DNA from: an uncultured Prevotellaceae bacterium
GTDB lineage: Bacteria; Bacteroidota; Bacteroidia; Bacteroidales; Bacteroidaceae
Direction: 5' to 3'
DNA: 7,149 nt
Assembly (NCBI GenBank): GCA_946403615.1
Contig: CAMJAO010000104.1
Coordinates: 1 to 7,149, forward strand
This document shows positions 6,420 to 7,149 of the stretch, piece after piece (position 1 is the first letter of the stretch; every line of letters begins with the position of its first letter). Position numbers and translations under genes: made by a program. The notes under the pieces are model-generated. The model was not told where the DNA came from. It saw only the letters and a program-made list of their open reading frames with translations, and did no database searches.

Positions 6420-6449
6420 CCCGTTCGGGCCCTGTACTCCCGTTCGGGC
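6420..6449. repeat. Duplicated small palindrome CCCGTTCGGGC
   Basis: CCCGTTCGGGC occurs at 6420-6430 and again at 6439-6449; each can form a CCCG-TT-CGGG hairpin. They directly adjoin the GCAAATCC palindromes. Confidence 0.75.
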
Positions 6450-6492
6450 GGATAGCAAATCCGACCGCAATGAATATCAGGATTTGCAATCC
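6446..6492. repeat. REP-like palindromes with GGATTTGC core, copies 1 and 2
   Basis: Copy 1: GGGCGGAT (6446-6453) pairs with ATCCGACC (6459-6466) with one mismatch. Copy 2: GGATT-TGC-AATCC (6480-6492). Both share the core of the perfect palindrome at 6541-6563. They resemble dispersed extragenic palindromes; no transposase gene is present here. Confidence 0.65.
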
Positions 6493-6536
6493 GAATAAAG
6501 GCCTTTCTTCTTCTCGCATTAAAAATGCTGATAATC

Positions 6537-6563
6537 AAAACGGTCGGATTGCAAATCCGACCG
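6537..6563 (-). terminator. Perfect 10-bp hairpin with T run; REP-like palindrome copy 3, possible terminator
   Basis: CGGTCGGATT (6541-6550) and AATCCGACCG (6554-6563) form a perfect stem with a GCA loop. On the minus strand it is followed at once by TTTT, so it could terminate transcription arriving from the upstream gene before the men promoter. It is 200 bases past that gene's stop codon and shares its core with the neighbouring palindromes, so it may instead be a dispersed repeat. Confidence 0.5.
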
Positions 6564-6657
6564 AACGAAAAGAAGAACTTTGGACCATCATGTCAGACTC
6601 GGCCACATAGTATGATAAGGCAAAGTTGTGAGAGCCACACATTGCCCTCCTATAACC

Positions 6658-6677
6658 GAAAAATGCGTAAATACGCA
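6658..6677 (-). terminator. Weak terminator-like hairpin after the upstream gene
   Basis: TGCGTA (6664-6669) pairs with TACGCA (6672-6677) around AA; on the minus strand it is followed by TTTTT. It is about 86 bases after the stop codon at 6763. The six-base stem is short. The rest of 6564-6762 shows nothing else I can support. Confidence 0.35.
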
Positions 6678-6762
6678 AAAAAGTAAATGAATATGATTAT
6701 CAATCGCGACATTCATCTTCATAAACTGATTGAAGGCAAGCACAATGGAATGATTAAAGATT

Positions 6763-7149
6763 TCAGAATTCTTCTTTAATAAAATCGTATGGACCATACC
6801 CCAATACCGTTTGATAAGGTTGGTTCCCATTAAGGATACCTTTGGGAGATTTCATTAGCATAATTCTAAAACCTGTAGCATATTCTTCTACCGGTCCCAC
6901 ACCACCGAAATAATATTTATTACCATTTGTGTCTTTACCTTCTGAAATGATGTATTTTTGTGACATTTTATTGTATAAAGATTCCATGGTTTCGGCAGCA
7001 TCTTTCTTCGTCTTACTTCCTATGACCATCAAACAATTATTAAAATAGGAATAATAACCATCAGATTGAAATTTAAACATAATGGTATCGAAGTTGAATC
7101 CAGCATAACTTATATTGAAATAAACGACTCTATTTTCTTCTTCATAATC
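6763..7149 (-). CDS. Hypothetical protein, C-terminal 128 residues (5' end beyond window)
   Basis: I do not recognise this family. The frame is open from the window edge (DYEEENRVVYFNISYAGF...) to the TGA at 6763, so the internal ATG at 7080 is probably not the start. The visible part is rich in Tyr, Phe, Asn, Gly and Lys with alternating hydrophobic residues that suggest beta structure, plus one likely helix (KKDAAETMESLYNKMSQKY). It contains GNKYYFGGVGPVEEYATGF and ends YDFIKEEF. No transmembrane segment is seen, and whether there is a signal peptide cannot be judged. The coding DNA is clearly more AT-rich than the men genes, and it is separated from them by about 520 bases with hairpins and a promoter, so it is probably a separate transcription unit. 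Confidence 0.7.
   Translation of the reverse strand, partial: DYEEENRVVYFNISYAGFNFDTIMFKFQSDGYYSYFNNCLMVIGSKTKKDAAETMESLYNKMSQKYIISEGKDTNGNKYYFGGVGPVEEYATGFRIMLMKSPKGILNGNQPYQTVLGYGPYDFIKEEF

Noticed and set aside
6264..6538. Minus-strand frames across the direct repeats
   Set aside because: They translate the two repeat copies and the palindromes, overlap the predicted promoter, and show no protein-like features.
6588..6830. Minus-strand frame containing DNHIHLL, resembling the NHxHLL motif of REP-associated transposases
   Set aside because: The match is only a few residues, the flanking sequence does not fit the family, and its N-terminal part overlaps the upstream gene in another frame. 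Nearby palindromes make it tempting, but the evidence is too thin.

Overview
The window looks like chromosomal DNA from a member of the Bacteroidota, most likely Bacteroidales and perhaps Prevotella-like. The basis is a near-perfect Bacteroidota-type promoter (TTTG, then TAnnTTTG 20 bases later), protein sequences and gene order that fit menaquinone clusters of that group as I remember them, start codons mostly without Shine-Dalgarno sequences, and the style of the intergenic repeats. The genus is inference. All recognisable genes lie on the minus strand, so transcription runs from high to low coordinates.

Layout in transcription order. 7149-6763: the 3' part of an AT-rich gene of unknown function. 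6762-6244: about 520 bases without a gene, holding a weak terminator-like hairpin, a cluster of palindromes around the core GGATTTGCAATCC, and two direct copies of a 57-bp repeat; the inner copy carries the likely operon promoter. 6243-5809: hotdog thioesterase (DHNA-CoA thioesterase, menI-like). 5812-4777: isochorismate synthase menF, overlapping the thioesterase by four bases and interrupted by a one-base frameshift. 4509-2740: menD. 2650-1829: menB. 1703-684: menC. 582-1: menE, cut by the window edge.

Together these genes convert chorismate to 1,4-dihydroxy-2-naphthoate, the naphthoquinone head of menaquinone: MenF (chorismate to isochorismate), MenD (to SEPHCHC), MenC (to o-succinylbenzoate), MenE (to OSB-CoA), MenB (to DHNA-CoA), thioesterase (to DHNA). 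Missing from the window are MenH, MenA and MenG/UbiE, which must be encoded elsewhere.

This is a known pathway and I see no new defence or mobile system. The unusual parts are the apparent menF frameshift and the density of short repeats. Each gap between menF and menE carries tandem repeats, and all but the menC-menE gap also carry GC-rich hairpins. Some of this repeat DNA has become part of genes: the menD C-terminus, the menC stop codon, the SD-like site of menB, and spurious N-terminal extensions of menC and menD. Large plus-strand reading frames are shadows of the minus-strand genes.
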